In this document: one piece after another, positions 8,559-18,103 of the stretch
How the letters are laid out: the number at the start of each line of letters is the position of its first letter
How positions within the stretch are numbered: position 1 is the stretch's first letter
From: Streptomyces lunaelactis
GTDB taxonomy: Bacteria > Actinomycetota > Actinomycetes > Streptomycetales > Streptomycetaceae
Length of the DNA stretch: 64,000 nucleotides
Reading direction: 5' to 3'
Assembly: GCF_003054555.1 (NCBI RefSeq)
Contig: NZ_CP026304.1
Span: forward strand, 2,294,001 to 2,358,000
Translations under genes and position numbers: made by a program
The notes under the pieces: model-generated
Seen by the model: only the letters and a program-made list of their open reading frames with translations
Databases searched by the model: none
Told to the model about the DNA's origin: nothing

Positions 8559-8924
8559 TCAGACGGCGAGCGCCTGGGCCCGGCGCTTCACCTCCGTGCC
8601 GCGATTCTCGCTGAGCGCCTGCGCGGGCGTGCCCGGCAGGGTCGGGTCGGGGGTGAAGAGCCATTCCAGCATCTCGGCGTCTGTGAAGCCGTCGTCCCTC
8701 AGGAGCGTCAGGGTCCCAGCGAGCCCCTTGACCACCTTGTCGCCGTCAATGAAGGCGGCAGGCACCTGAAGCGCCCGGTTCTCACCACGGCGTACAGCGA
8801 TCAGCTGGCCTTCCTTTACCAGCTGCCGTACGCGGGTCACCTCGACATCGAGCTTTTCCGCGATGTCGGGAAGGTGGAGCCAGGCAGGTACGAGAGCATC
8901 GATCTTTGCGTCAATCTCGGTCAC
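8559..8924 (-). CDS. Rv2175c-family DNA-binding protein
   Basis: The 121-residue protein has an N-terminal winged or MerR-like helix-turn-helix (about residues 15-45: [20 protein letters not shown]), then a C-terminal domain ([17 protein letters not shown]) found in the Rv2175c family. In M. tuberculosis Rv2175c is a DNA-binding substrate of the kinase PknL, whose gene is next door. Here the Ser/Thr kinase gene is 4.2 kb away, so the pair may work together. The start is ATG. The target DNA is unknown. Confidence 0.85.
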   Translation of the reverse strand: MTEIDAKIDALVPAWLHLPDIAEKLDVEVTRVRQLVKEGQLIAVRRGENRALQVPAAFIDGDKVVKGLAGTLTLLRDDGFTDAEMLEWLFTPDPTLPGTPAQALSENRGTEVKRRAQALAV

Positions 8925-8976
8925 AGGACAAGCCTGCCATCCCGGACTGACAGTCGGTAGCCGGACCCTGTCACGA

Positions 8977-10215
8977 CTACGCCAGAACGGCCGCCTTCAG
9001 CGGGACCAGGGGGTCGGCCGCGCGGTCCTGATCCAGCCGCGCACCGGCGAGGATGAGTTTGCGCCCTTGCGCCAGATCACGGGCTCTGCCGACGGCGAGC
9101 AGCGCGACCAGTGCGCCCTCCCGCAGCCAGAGCACGGACCAGGCCGCGTCCGCCGGATCGCCCCGCCACACCGTCGTGTCGGCGGCTTCGTGGTGGCCGG
9201 CGTACTGCACAAAGCGCCCGAACTGCTCGGACCAGAAGTACGGCACCGGGTCGTAGACCTCGGGCGGCAGGGCCCCCGGCGTGCCGCCGACGACGTTGGC
9301 GGCGACCGTGCGCGGCCCCTGCAGGGCGTTGTCCCAGTGGTGCACGAGCAGCCGTCGGCCGTAGCGGCCGGACGGGAAGGAGGCGCAGTCCCCGACGGCG
9401 TACACATCGGGCAGCGAGGTGCGCAGGTACGCGTCGGCGGTGATTGCGCCGTCCGGGCCGAGTGCGATGCCTGAGCCCGCGAGCCAGGCGGTGGCGGGGC
9501 GGGCGCCGATGCCGACGACCACGGCCCCGGCAGGCAGCTGCCTGCCGTCCGCGAGGATGACCGCGCCGGGCTCGATGTCGGCCACGCGCGCGTGGGTGAG
9601 CAGTTCGACGCCGTACTCGGCGTACCAGTCGGCCATCGGAGCTGCGACCTCGGCGGGCAGAGCCCCTGCCAGCGGCCGCTCGGCGGCCTCGACGACGACG
9701 ACCGTGCAGCCCGCCTCACGGGCCGCCGTCGCGAACTCCGCGCCGATCCAGCCCGCGCCGACGACCACCATGTCGTGCTGTTCCGCGAGGACGGGGCGCA
9801 GCCGCTCGGCGTCGTCGAGGGTGCGCAGCAGATGGACGCCCTGGACGCCCTCGGCGCCGGGCAGGGTGATCGGTTCGGCGCCGCTGGCGATGACCAGGAC
9901 GTCGTACGGGACCGGTCCCGCCTCGGTGTCCAGCTCATGCGCCCCGGCGCGTACGCCGGTCACCTCGCAGCCCAGCCGCAGCTCGATGTCGAGTGCCTCG
10001 AAGTCGACCTCGAAGGCCGATCCCTCCGCCTTGCCGAGCAGGATCGCCTTGGAGAGTGGCGGCCTGTCGTACGGCTGGTGGGGCTCGGCGCCGATCAGGG
10101 TCACCGGTCCCGTGAAGCCCTGTTCACGCAGGGCCACCGCGGTCTGCACGCCGGCCATGCCCGCGCCGACGACGACCACGCGGCGCTGCCCCTGTGCTGT
10201 CTGTTGCTCGCTCAC
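8977..10215 (-). CDS. FAD/NAD(P)-dependent ferredoxin reductase-like oxidoreductase
   Basis: The 412-residue protein has two dinucleotide-binding folds: VVVVGAGMAGVQTAVALRE near residue 13 for FAD, and VVVGAGWIGAEFATAAREAG near residue 150 for NAD(P)H. The YAVGDCASF motif (about residue 280) closes the FAD site. This is the rubredoxin/ferredoxin reductase (FNR-like, pyridine nucleotide-disulfide) family, including a reductase C-terminal domain. It starts with GTG at 10215. No ferredoxin or P450 gene is adjacent, so its electron acceptor is unknown. Confidence 0.9.
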   Translation of the reverse strand: MSEQQTAQGQRRVVVVGAGMAGVQTAVALREQGFTGPVTLIGAEPHQPYDRPPLSKAILLGKAEGSAFEVDFEALDIELRLGCEVTGVRAGAHELDTEAGPVPYDVLVIASGAEPITLPGAEGVQGVHLLRTLDDAERLRPVLAEQHDMVVVGAGWIGAEFATAAREAGCTVVVVEAAERPLAGALPAEVAAPMADWYAEYGVELLTHARVADIEPGAVILADGRQLPAGAVVVGIGARPATAWLAGSGIALGPDGAITADAYLRTSLPDVYAVGDCASFPSGRYGRRLLVHHWDNALQGPRTVAANVVGGTPGALPPEVYDPVPYFWSEQFGRFVQYAGHHEAADTTVWRGDPADAAWSVLWLREGALVALLAVGRARDLAQGRKLILAGARLDQDRAADPLVPLKAAVLA

Positions 10216-10243
10216 TCGTCAACCTTACGCACCTGACGGACCG

Positions 10244-10585
10244 TCAGGAAGGCGGTTGTTCGACGACGCTCGTCCCGCTGCCCTCCTGGGACTCCCATTC
10301 CCAGCTCTCCTCCAGGCGCAACCGCCCGTCATCGAGCTCGACCACGGTGGAGACACAGTGCCCCGATGACGTGCCGCCGTCCGTCTTCAGCTGCACATAT
10401 CGGAAGTCGAGCCGGTCGCCCTCCCTGGTGCCCACGAGATGGCCGCGGATCACGTCCCCGCCCTCGTACTCGGCCCAGATCCGGCCGTCGTGCTCGTGGT
10501 ACGTGAACCGGGTGCGGGTGCCCACCTGGCCCGGAGCCTGGTCGGCCACCGGGGAGAGCACGAGTCCGTCGAGCGACCTTGCCAC
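10244..10585 (-). CDS. Conserved hypothetical protein, lipocalin-like
   Basis: The 113-residue protein has alternating polar and hydrophobic strands (TRFTYHEHDGRIWAEYEGG, DRLDFRYVQL, LDDGRLRLEESWEWES). This suggests a small beta-barrel. Similar proteins are often labelled N-acetylglutamate synthase, which I think is an unreliable transfer since no acetyltransferase motif is visible. The GTG at 10585 has GGGAG eight bases upstream. Its promoter lies back to back with the TPP riboswitch and thiO. Confidence 0.65.
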   Translation of the reverse strand: MARSLDGLVLSPVADQAPGQVGTRTRFTYHEHDGRIWAEYEGGDVIRGHLVGTREGDRLDFRYVQLKTDGGTSSGHCVSTVVELDDGRLRLEESWEWESQEGSGTSVVEQPPS

Positions 10586-10639
10586 TGTGGCTGCTCCCTT
10601 ACTGCGCGTTGGGGCCTGGGGTTAGGGTGGCCACCGTAA

Positions 10640-10737
10640 GGCACTCGCGGGAGCCCGGACGCACCGGGCTGAGAGGGAGGCTGGACGGCCTCCGACCGTA
10701 CGAACCTGATCCGGGTCATGCCGGCGAAGGGAGGGGC
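10640..10737 (+). promoter_or_regulatory. TPP riboswitch (thi box)
   Basis: The canonical TPP aptamer elements occur in order: GGGCTGAGAGGGAGGC (near 10666-10681), then ACCTGATCCGGGTCATGCC and GGCGAAGGGAGG at the 3' side (10704-10734). The distal purine-rich GGGAGGGG is also the only Shine-Dalgarno for thiO. Ligand binding would therefore hide the ribosome-binding site in the closing helix (translational control). It governs thiO-thiS-thiG. Confidence 0.95.
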
Positions 10738-10746
10738 TGGACGCCC

Positions 10747-11919
10747 ATGTCGCGTATCTCTGAAACCCGCACCTCAGACGTCCTCGTCATCGGGGGCGGA
10801 ATCATCGGCCTGGTCACGGCCTGGCGTGCGGCGCAGCGCGGGCTGCGCGTCGCCGTCGCCGATCCGGAGCCGGGCGGCGGGGCCGCACAGGTCGCGGCGG
10901 GCATGCTCGCCGCCGTCACCGAGCTCCATTACGGCGAGCAGACGCTGCTCGGCCTCAATCTGGAATCCGCCCGGCGCTATCCCGCGTTCGTGGCGGAACT
11001 GGAGGAGGCGAGCGGAGCGTCGGTCGGCTACCGCGCGTGCGGCACGCTCGCCGTCGCACTCGACGCCGACGACCGCGCACACCTGCGTGAACTGCACGCC
11101 CTGCAGCGCCGGTCGGGCCTGGAGTCGGAGTGGCTGACGGGGCGCGAATGCCGCCGTCTGGAACCGATGCTCGCGCCCGGTGTGCGCGGGGGGCTGCGGG
11201 TGGACGGCGACCACCAGGTCGATCCGCGGCGGCTGGCCGCGGCGCTGGTGACGGCCTGCGAGCGGGCCGGGGTGGTGTTCCATCGCGGCTGGGCGGAGCG
11301 GCTGCTGGTGGTACGGGACCGGGCGAGGGGAGCCCTTCTGACGGACGGCGACGACGTCACCGCGGACCAGGTGGTGCTGGCGGGCGGCTCGCTCAGCGGC
11401 AGGCTCGGCGGCGTACCGGCGGAGGTGCTGCCTCCGGTACGGCCGGTGAAGGGGCAGGTGCTGCGGCTGACCGTGCCGCGTCCGTACGCGCCCTTCCTCT
11501 CCCGGACCGTGCGGGCGGTGGTGCGCGGCAGCCATGTCTATCTGGTGCCGCGCGAGAACGGCGAGCTGGTCGTCGGCGCGACCAGCGAGGAGCTCGGCTG
11601 GGACACGACGGTCACGGCGGGCGGGGTGTACGAGCTGCTGCGCGACGCGCACGAGCTGGTGCCGGGCCTCACCGAGCTGCCGCTCACCGAGACCCGCGCC
11701 GGGCTGCGCCCCGCATCGCCCGACAACGCCCCGCTGCTGGGCCCGACGGCCCTGCCCGGTCTGCATCTGGCCACCGGCCACCACCGGAACGGGGTGCTCC
11801 TCACGCCCGTCACCGGTGATGTGCTCGCTGCCGTGCTGGTCACCGGTGAACTGCCGGACGTGGCACGCCCCTTCACTCCTCGCCGCTTCTCCCCCGTACC
11901 TCAGGAGCAGCCCGCATGA
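10747..11919 (+). CDS. thiO: Glycine oxidase ThiO
   Basis: ThiO is an FAD enzyme that oxidises glycine to the imine used for the thiazole ring. The 390-residue protein has an N-terminal VLVIGGGIIGLVTAWRAAQR (residues about 13-32), a GGGAAQVAAGMLAAVTE segment, the KGQVLRLTVP region, and a C-terminal GLHLATGHHRNGVLLTP typical of DAO-family oxidases. The ATG at 10747 follows the TPP riboswitch. Its stop overlaps the start of thiS by four bases. Confidence 0.94.
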   Translation: MSRISETRTSDVLVIGGGIIGLVTAWRAAQRGLRVAVADPEPGGGAAQVAAGMLAAVTELHYGEQTLLGLNLESARRYPAFVAELEEASGASVGYRACGTLAVALDADDRAHLRELHALQRRSGLESEWLTGRECRRLEPMLAPGVRGGLRVDGDHQVDPRRLAAALVTACERAGVVFHRGWAERLLVVRDRARGALLTDGDDVTADQVVLAGGSLSGRLGGVPAEVLPPVRPVKGQVLRLTVPRPYAPFLSRTVRAVVRGSHVYLVPRENGELVVGATSEELGWDTTVTAGGVYELLRDAHELVPGLTELPLTETRAGLRPASPDNAPLLGPTALPGLHLATGHHRNGVLLTPVTGDVLAAVLVTGELPDVARPFTPRRFSPVPQEQPA

Positions 11920-12134
11920 ACGTCTCCGTGTCCGTCTCGGTCTCCGTCAACGGCGAAGCCCGTGAGCTCGCCACCGGCACGACCCTGGACGCCCTGGTCG
12001 CGGACCTCACCGCCGCCCCGTCCGGCGTCGCCGCCGCCGTCAACGAGAGCGTCGTCCCGCGCAGCCAGTGGGCCGGAACCCCGCTCGGCGACGGCGACCG
12101 CGTCGAGGTCCTCACCGCAGTGCAGGGAGGCTGA
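11916..12134 (+). CDS. thiS: Sulfur carrier protein ThiS
   Basis: This 72-residue ubiquitin-like protein ends in Gly-Gly, the site that becomes the thiocarboxylate donating sulfur to the thiazole. A VSVSVSV repeat forms the first strand, followed by VNGEARELATGTTLDALV and GDRVEVLTAVQGG. It overlaps thiO (ATGA) and is followed six bases later by thiG. It is controlled by the TPP riboswitch. Confidence 0.95.
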   Translation: MNVSVSVSVSVNGEARELATGTTLDALVADLTAAPSGVAAAVNESVVPRSQWAGTPLGDGDRVEVLTAVQGG

Positions 12135-13085
<951 letters not shown>

Positions 13086-13095
13086 ACTCTCCCGC

Positions 13096-15045
13096 GTGGA
13101 TACGACCCTCAAGGACCCCCTCGTCGGGCACGTGCTCGACGGCCGCTACCGCGTCGACGCGCGCATCGCCGTCGGCGGGATGGCCACGGTCTACCGGGCC
13201 GTCGACACCCGGCTCGACCGGGTGCTCGCGCTCAAGGTGATGCACCCCGCCCTCGCCGCCGACGCCTCCTTCGTGGAGCGCTTCATCCGCGAGGCCAAGT
13301 CCGTGGCGCACCTCGCCCACCCCAATGTGGTGGGGGTCTTCGACCAGGGCGCCGAGGGTGCGTACGTCTATCTGGCCATGGAGTACGTCGCGGGCTGCAC
13401 GCTGCGCGACGTCCTGCGCGAGCGCGGGGCGCTCCAGCCGCGGGCCGCGCTCGACATCCTGGAGCCGGTGCTGGCCGCGCTCGGCGCCGCGCACCGGGCC
13501 GGATTCGTGCACCGGGACATGAAGCCGGAGAACGTGCTGATCGGGGACGACGGCCGGGTCAAGGTCGCCGACTTCGGTCTCGTACGGGCCGTGGGCTCCG
13601 TCACCAACACCACCGGCACCGTCCTCGGCACGGTGTCGTATCTCGCCCCCGAGCAGATCGAGTACGGCACGGCAGACACCCGCGCCGACGTGTACGCCTG
13701 CGGGGTCGTCCTCTACGAGATGCTGACCGGCTCCAAGCCGCACGCCGGCGACACCCCCGCGGCGGTCCTCTTCCAGCATCTGAACGAGGACGTTCCGGCC
13801 CCGTCCGCCCTGGTCCCCGGGCTCGCCGTCGAGCTCGACGAGCTGGTGGCGAGCGCCACCGCCCGTAATCCCGAGGTCCGCCCGCACGACGCGGTGGCGC
13901 TGCTCGCGCAGGCCCGCGAGGCCCGTGCGGCGCTCGGCGACGAGCAGCTCGACCTGATGCCGCCGCAGGCGCACCCCGAGGAGCCGGCCGAGGACGCGGA
14001 CGAGAGCCGGATTCCCGCCTCCGAGGACCGCACAAGCGTCATCCCGCGGGTGCTCCCCGGCGAGGAGCCCGAGGTCCACCGCACCACGCGGCTGACGATG
14101 CCTCCCCCGCAGCCGCCGCAGCAGCCCCGGCCGGACCGCCGCCGCGCCGTCCCCAGGCGCGGCGTCCTCGCGCTGCTGGTCGCGGCATTCCTGGTCCTCG
14201 GCGTGGGCGCCGGCGTCTGGTACATCAACTCCGGGCAGTTCACCCGCGTCCCCGCCTTGATCGGCAAGAGCGAGAAGGACGCCCGGCAGGAGCTGAGGAA
14301 CGCCGGGCTGGATGTGAGGAAGGTCCGGTTCGACTTCAGTGAGACGGTCAAGCGCGGCATGGTCATCAGCAGCGACCCCGCGACCAACCAGCGCATTCGC
14401 GGCAATGACTCGGTGACGATCGTCGTCTCGCGCGGCCCGGAGATCGTCAAGGTCCCCGACGTCGAGGGCAAGCCGCTCGCCGAGGCCGAGCGCGAGCTGA
14501 AGAGGCTCGGTCTCGCGCCGGGAGTGGTCACCAAGGAGTTCAGCGACGAGATCGACCAGGGTTCGGTGATCCGTACGGACCCGGAGGCCGGCAGCGAGCG
14601 CAGCCCCGATTCCGCCGTCGCCCTCGTCGTCAGCAAGGGCACCCCGATCGACGTCCCGGACGTCACCGGCGAGACGCTCGAGGACGCCACCGGCGAGCTG
14701 AAGGGCGCGGGCTTCGAGGTCAGGATCGCTGCCGAGCGGATCAACTCCCCCGAGGATGCGGGCTCCGTCGCCAAGCAGTCCGCCGCCGAGGGCTCCCAGC
14801 TGGCCCGCGGTGACACCATCACCCTGACGGTGTCCAAGGGCCCGCGGATGATCGAGGTCCCCGATGTCGTCGGCGACAAGGTCGACGACGCCACCAGCGA
14901 GCTGGAGGCGGCGGGCTTCGAGGTCAAGGTCGAGAAGAGCTTCCCCTTCCTCGGTGACACCGTCGAGAGCCAGTCGGTCGCAGGCGGCGGACAGGCCCCC
15001 GAGGGCAGCACGATCACGATCAAGACCAAGGGGCTCCAGCTCTGA
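13096..15045 (+). CDS. PASTA-domain Ser/Thr protein kinase, PknL/PknB-type
   Basis: An N-terminal kinase domain (about residues 10-275) has GGMATVYRA as its glycine loop, ALKVMH with the ATP-binding Lys, HRDMKPENVL as the catalytic loop, DFGL, and a GTVSYLAPEQ activation segment. A cytoplasmic linker leads to one transmembrane helix (about residues 360-380), then four PASTA domains (about 385-649) that bind peptidoglycan or muropeptides outside the cell. I chose the GTG at 13096 because a TAGACT -10 hexamer (13083-13088) ends seven bases before it, which suggests a leaderless mRNA. An in-frame GTG at 13075 is the alternative. The nearby Rv2175c-like gene and aroH match the mycobacterial pknL neighbourhood. 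Confidence 0.93.
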   Translation: MDTTLKDPLVGHVLDGRYRVDARIAVGGMATVYRAVDTRLDRVLALKVMHPALAADASFVERFIREAKSVAHLAHPNVVGVFDQGAEGAYVYLAMEYVAGCTLRDVLRERGALQPRAALDILEPVLAALGAAHRAGFVHRDMKPENVLIGDDGRVKVADFGLVRAVGSVTNTTGTVLGTVSYLAPEQIEYGTADTRADVYACGVVLYEMLTGSKPHAGDTPAAVLFQHLNEDVPAPSALVPGLAVELDELVASATARNPEVRPHDAVALLAQAREARAALGDEQLDLMPPQAHPEEPAEDADESRIPASEDRTSVIPRVLPGEEPEVHRTTRLTMPPPQPPQQPRPDRRRAVPRRGVLALLVAAFLVLGVGAGVWYINSGQFTRVPALIGKSEKDARQELRNAGLDVRKVRFDFSETVKRGMVISSDPATNQRIRGNDSVTIVVSRGPEIVKVPDVEGKPLAEAERELKRLGLAPGVVTKEFSDEIDQGSVIRTDPEAGSERSPDSAVALVVSKGTPIDVPDVTGETLEDATGELKGAGFEVRIAAERINSPEDAGSVAKQSAAEGSQLARGDTITLTVSKGPRMIEVPDVVGDKVDDATSELEAAGFEVKVEKSFPFLGDTVESQSVAGGGQAPEGSTITIKTKGLQL

Positions 15046-15896
15046 TGCGCAACCCCGTCGGCGGCCATGTCCCCGTGGCCGGCGGCCTCGCCACGACCGG
15101 CCTCGCCTACGCCCGTGAGCTGGAGGCGGAGACCGTCCAGGTCTTCGTCGCCAATCCGCGCGGCTGGGCGACGCCCACCGGGAACCCGGCGCAGGACGAG
15201 CAGTTCCGGGCCGAGTGCGCCGCCGAGGGGATCTCGGCGTACGTCCATGCCCCGTATCTGATCAACTTCGGCTCGCACACCGAGGAGACGGCCGAGAGGT
15301 CCGTCGAGTCGCTGCGCCACTCACTGCGCAGGGGCCGCGAGATCGGCGCGCCGGGCGTGGTGGTGCATACCGGCTCGGCGACCGGCGGACGCCCCCGTGA
15401 GGTGGCGCTGGCGCAGGTACGGGAGCGGATGCTGCCGCTGCTCGACGAGCTGACGCACGACGACGACCCGTTCCTGCTGCTGGAGTCGACGGCCGGCCAG
15501 GGCTTCTCGCTCTGTTCGCGGACCTGGGATTTCGGCCCGTACTTCGAGGCCCTGGACGCCCACCCCAAGCTGGGCGTCTGTCTGGACACCTGCCACATCT
15601 TCGCGGCGGGGCACGATCTCGCGGGCCCGCACGGGATGGCTCAGACTCTGGATCTGCTGGTGGAAACGGTCGGCGAGGGGCGGCTGAAACTGATCCATGC
15701 CAATGACTCCAAGGATGTGGTCGGCGCCCACAAGGACCGCCACGAGAACATTGGCTCGGGCCATATCGGCGAGGAGCCGTTCCGGGAACTGATGCGTCAC
15801 CCGGCGACCGAAGGCGTACCGCTGATCATCGAGACGCCGGGTGGCAAGGAAGGGCACGCGGCGGATGTGGCGCGGCTGAAGAAGCTCCGCGACTGA
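15045..15896 (+). CDS. nfo: Endonuclease IV-family AP endonuclease
   Basis: The 283-residue TIM-barrel protein shows the zinc-ligand motifs of endonuclease IV: AYVHAPYLINFGS, GVVVHTGSA, LLLESTAGQG, CLDTCHIFAAGHD, KLIHANDSK and HENIGSGHIGE. It cleaves DNA at abasic sites in base-excision repair. The ATG starts on the last base of the kinase stop (TGATG), so the two are translationally coupled. Length and motifs are complete. Confidence 0.92.
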   Translation: MRNPVGGHVPVAGGLATTGLAYARELEAETVQVFVANPRGWATPTGNPAQDEQFRAECAAEGISAYVHAPYLINFGSHTEETAERSVESLRHSLRRGREIGAPGVVVHTGSATGGRPREVALAQVRERMLPLLDELTHDDDPFLLLESTAGQGFSLCSRTWDFGPYFEALDAHPKLGVCLDTCHIFAAGHDLAGPHGMAQTLDLLVETVGEGRLKLIHANDSKDVVGAHKDRHENIGSGHIGEEPFRELMRHPATEGVPLIIETPGGKEGHAADVARLKKLRD

Positions 15897-15902
15897 CCGG
15901 GA

Positions 15903-15919
15903 ATACCCCTAGGGGGTAT
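15903..15919. promoter_or_regulatory. CsoR-like copper-responsive operator
   Basis: ATACCCCTAGGGGGTAT is nearly a perfect palindrome and matches the known actinobacterial CsoR operator pattern. It lies 50 bases before the DUF4396 gene and overlaps its probable promoter (TATATGG follows immediately). I infer copper-dependent derepression. No csoR gene is in the window. Confidence 0.7.
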
Positions 15920-15968
15920 ATGGTTCTTGCATCCGACAGGAACCACTGCCTGACGTTGGGGGCCTCAC

Positions 15969-16451
15969 ATGCAGCACGACACCCAGCACGCGCACCACGA
16001 GCACGGCGGCCTTGGCACGGTCAGCTGGTCCATGGCCGCGCAGGCGACCCTCCACTGCCTCACCGGGTGCGCCATCGGCGAAGTGCTCGGCATGGTCATC
16101 GGCACAGCGCTGGGCTGGGGAAACGTCCAGACGATGATCCTGGCGATCGTCCTCGCGTTCTTCTTCGGCTACTCCTTCACCCTGCGCGGCGTCCTCAAGG
16201 CCGGCGTCGACTTCAGGACCGCCCTCCGGGTCGCCCTGGCCGCGGACACGCTCTCCATCGCCGTGATGGAACTGATCGACAACGGCGTGATCGCGCTCTG
16301 GCCCGGTGCCATGGACGCGCATCTCGCGGATGTGAAGTTCTGGCTGGTGCTCGCCATCGCGCTGGCCGCCGCCTTTGCGATCACCGTGCCGGTCAACAAG
16401 TGGATGATCGGCCGCGGCAAGGGCCACGCCGTGGTGCACCAGTACCACTGA
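15969..16451 (+). CDS. DUF4396-domain membrane protein with His-rich N terminus
   Basis: The 160-residue protein starts with MQHDTQHAHHEHGG, six histidines in the first 14 residues, followed by four hydrophobic segments (about residues 22-48, 54-70, 80-100 and 120-142). A CLTGCAIGEVLGM segment, with two Cys in the first helix, is characteristic of DUF4396. The His-rich tail and the helix cysteines could bind a metal. A CsoR-like copper box lies just upstream, so a role in copper handling is plausible but untested. GTTGGGGG provides a weak ribosome-binding site. Confidence 0.85.
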   Translation: MQHDTQHAHHEHGGLGTVSWSMAAQATLHCLTGCAIGEVLGMVIGTALGWGNVQTMILAIVLAFFFGYSFTLRGVLKAGVDFRTALRVALAADTLSIAVMELIDNGVIALWPGAMDAHLADVKFWLVLAIALAAAFAITVPVNKWMIGRGKGHAVVHQYH

Positions 16452-16463
16452 CACCCTCGCGCC

Positions 16464-17096
16464 CTACAGCTCCGGGCCGTCCCCCGGCTCCTCCTGGTAG
16501 GAGTAGCGCTGCTCCCGCCAGGGGTCGCCGACGTTGTGATAGCCGCGCTCCTCCCAGAAGCCGCGGCGATCGGCGGTCATGTACTCAATACCCCGGACCC
16601 ACTTGGGCCCCTTCCAGGCGTACAGATGCGGTACGACCAGCCGCAGCGGAAAGCCGTGCTCGGCGGTGAGCAGCTCACCGTCCTTGTGGGTCGCGAACAT
16701 CGCGCACTCCGAGAGGAAGTCGGAGAGCCGCAGATTGGCGCTGTATCCGTACTCGGCCCAGACCATGACATGGGTGACGTTCGGCGCCGGCGGAGCGAAG
16801 TCCACCATCGTACGGGCGGACACACCGCCCCATTCGGCCCCCAGCATGCTGAACTTCGTCACGCAGTGCAGATCGGCGACGACGGTGGAGAAGGGCAGCG
16901 CCGAGAACTCCTCGTGGTTCCAGCAGCGTTTGTCGCCGTCCGCCGTGGCCCCGAAAACCCTGAACTCCCAGCGGTCCGGCTTGAACTTGGGTACGGGCCC
17001 GTAGTGAGTGACCGGCCAGCCACGCTGCAGTCGCTGCCCCGGCGGAAGCTCGGACTCCTCTGACGCGCGGTATTCCCGGCTCTCCGGCTGACCCAT
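16464..17096 (-). CDS. Sulfite oxidase-like molybdopterin-dependent oxidoreductase
   Basis: The 210-residue protein has the SUOX-type molybdopterin domain: LPPGQRLQRGWPVTHYGPVP, a Moco-ligating Cys in ADLHCVTKFSMLGAEWGGV, HGFPLRLVVPHLYAWKGPKW and a C-terminal RGYHNVGDPWREQRYS. It resembles the small cytoplasmic YuiH-like group, and I see no signal peptide or heme domain. I chose the ATG at 17094-17096, preceded by GAAGG. It converges on the DUF4396 gene with a 12-base gap. Substrate unknown. Confidence 0.88.
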   Translation of the reverse strand: MGQPESREYRASEESELPPGQRLQRGWPVTHYGPVPKFKPDRWEFRVFGATADGDKRCWNHEEFSALPFSTVVADLHCVTKFSMLGAEWGGVSARTMVDFAPPAPNVTHVMVWAEYGYSANLRLSDFLSECAMFATHKDGELLTAEHGFPLRLVVPHLYAWKGPKWVRGIEYMTADRRGFWEERGYHNVGDPWREQRYSYQEEPGDGPEL

Positions 17097-17251
17097 GCCT
17101 TCAATGGTGACAGACCGCGAGGGGTGGTCATGACCAGGTCTGGCCCGATTCGGGCAACTCCTACTAAGGAGGCACTTACTGGACGCCCCCCGGTCCCGGT
17201 GCGAGGATGCGCGCACCTGCCCCAGCCACACGCGCGGAAGGAGCCTCTGCG

Positions 17252-17731
17252 ATGCAGGGCGACCCCGAGGTCATCGAGTTTCTCAATGAGCAGCTGACCG
17301 CCGAACTGACGGCGATCAACCAGTACTTTCTGCACGCCAAGATGCAGGAGAACTTCGGCTGGACCAAGCTCGCGAAGTACACGCGGGCGGAGTCGTTCGA
17401 CGAGATGAAGCACGCGGAGGTACTGACCGACCGGATCCTCTTCCTCGACGGTCTGCCGAACTACCAGCGGCTCTTCCATGTGCGCGTGGGCCAGACGGTC
17501 ACCGAGATGTTCCAGGCCGACCGGCAGGTCGAGGTGGAGGCGATCGACCGCCTCAAACGCGGCATCGAGGTCATGCGCGCCAAGGGCGACATCACGTCCG
17601 CCAACATCTTCGAGTCGATCCTCGAGGACGAGGAGCACCACATCGACTATCTCGACACCCAGCTGGAGCTGGTCGAGAAGCTCGGTGAAGCGCTCTACAT
17701 CGCCCAGCTGATCGAGCAGCCGGACAGCTGA
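17252..17731 (+). CDS. bfr: Bacterioferritin
   Basis: The 159-residue protein forms the iron-storage 24-mer. It has the ferritin di-iron ligands: a Glu in LNEQLTAELTAINQYFLH, ESFDEMKHAE (ExxH) and LEDEEHHIDYLDTQ (ExxH). The heme-ligating Met of Bfr proteins is probably in RAESFDEMKHAE. The start ATG at 17252 has GGAAGGAG upstream. It faces the bfd ferredoxin gene, a functional partner, with only 15 bases between the stops. Confidence 0.96.
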   Translation: MQGDPEVIEFLNEQLTAELTAINQYFLHAKMQENFGWTKLAKYTRAESFDEMKHAEVLTDRILFLDGLPNYQRLFHVRVGQTVTEMFQADRQVEVEAIDRLKRGIEVMRAKGDITSANIFESILEDEEHHIDYLDTQLELVEKLGEALYIAQLIEQPDS

Positions 17732-17738
17732 GGCCCAC

Positions 17739-17753
17739 GCCTAGGCCTAGGCC
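17739..17753. repeat. 6-base tandem repeat spanning the bfd stop codon
   Basis: GCCTAGGCCTAGGCC is 2.5 copies of GCCTAG. It includes the TAG stop of the minus-strand bfd gene at 17747-17749 and a duplicate of that stop six bases downstream. It sits at the convergent bfr/bfd junction. Confidence 0.5.
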
Positions 17754-17998
17754 GCTTCGCTGAGCTCGGGCTGCGAGCCGGGGTCGACGGCCAGTACGGC
17801 GGCGGATTCGCCCTGGTCGAGCAGCTCGCGCCGCGGGCAGGCGCCCCGGCCGAGAATCCCCTGAATCCGGCGCACACACGATCCGCAGTCGGTGCCCGCC
17901 TTGGAGACCGACGCTATCTGGCGGGGAGTGCAGGCGCCGGCATCCGCGTGTTCCTTGACCTGCTTCTCCGTGATGCCGAAGCATGAGCAGACGTACAC
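17747..17998 (-). CDS. bfd: Bacterioferritin-associated ferredoxin Bfd
   Basis: The 83-residue [2Fe-2S] protein has four Cys in the Bfd pattern (YVCSCFGITEKQV and AGTDCGSCVRRI). A C-terminal extension carries one more Cys (GACPRREL). Bfd reduces ferritin iron for release. I chose the GTG at 17998 because GGGAGG lies eight bases upstream; a GTG at 18007 overlaps the ribosome-binding site and would add only three residues. An iron box lies about 50-65 bases upstream, so expression should rise under iron limitation. Confidence 0.88.
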   Translation of the reverse strand: MYVCSCFGITEKQVKEHADAGACTPRQIASVSKAGTDCGSCVRRIQGILGRGACPRRELLDQGESAAVLAVDPGSQPELSEAA

Positions 17999-18045
17999 GC
18001 GGTTCACCTCCCGGAGGGGATCGTTAGGCGGCGCCGTCCCCGTTA

Positions 18046-18064
18046 ATCGGTGAGGCTAACCTAA
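18046..18064 (-). promoter_or_regulatory. Iron box (DmdR/IdeR-type) upstream of bfd
   Basis: Read on the minus strand, TTAGGTTAGCCTCACCGAT matches the IdeR/DmdR consensus TTAGGTTAGGCTCACCTAA at 16 of 19 positions. It lies 48 bases before the bfd start. Iron-loaded DmdR would repress the ferredoxin used to mobilise stored iron. Confidence 0.7.
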
Positions 18065-18103
18065 CCTTACCCGCCGGGCCCGCTGCGCAAAAGCCCCGGA
18101 AAT

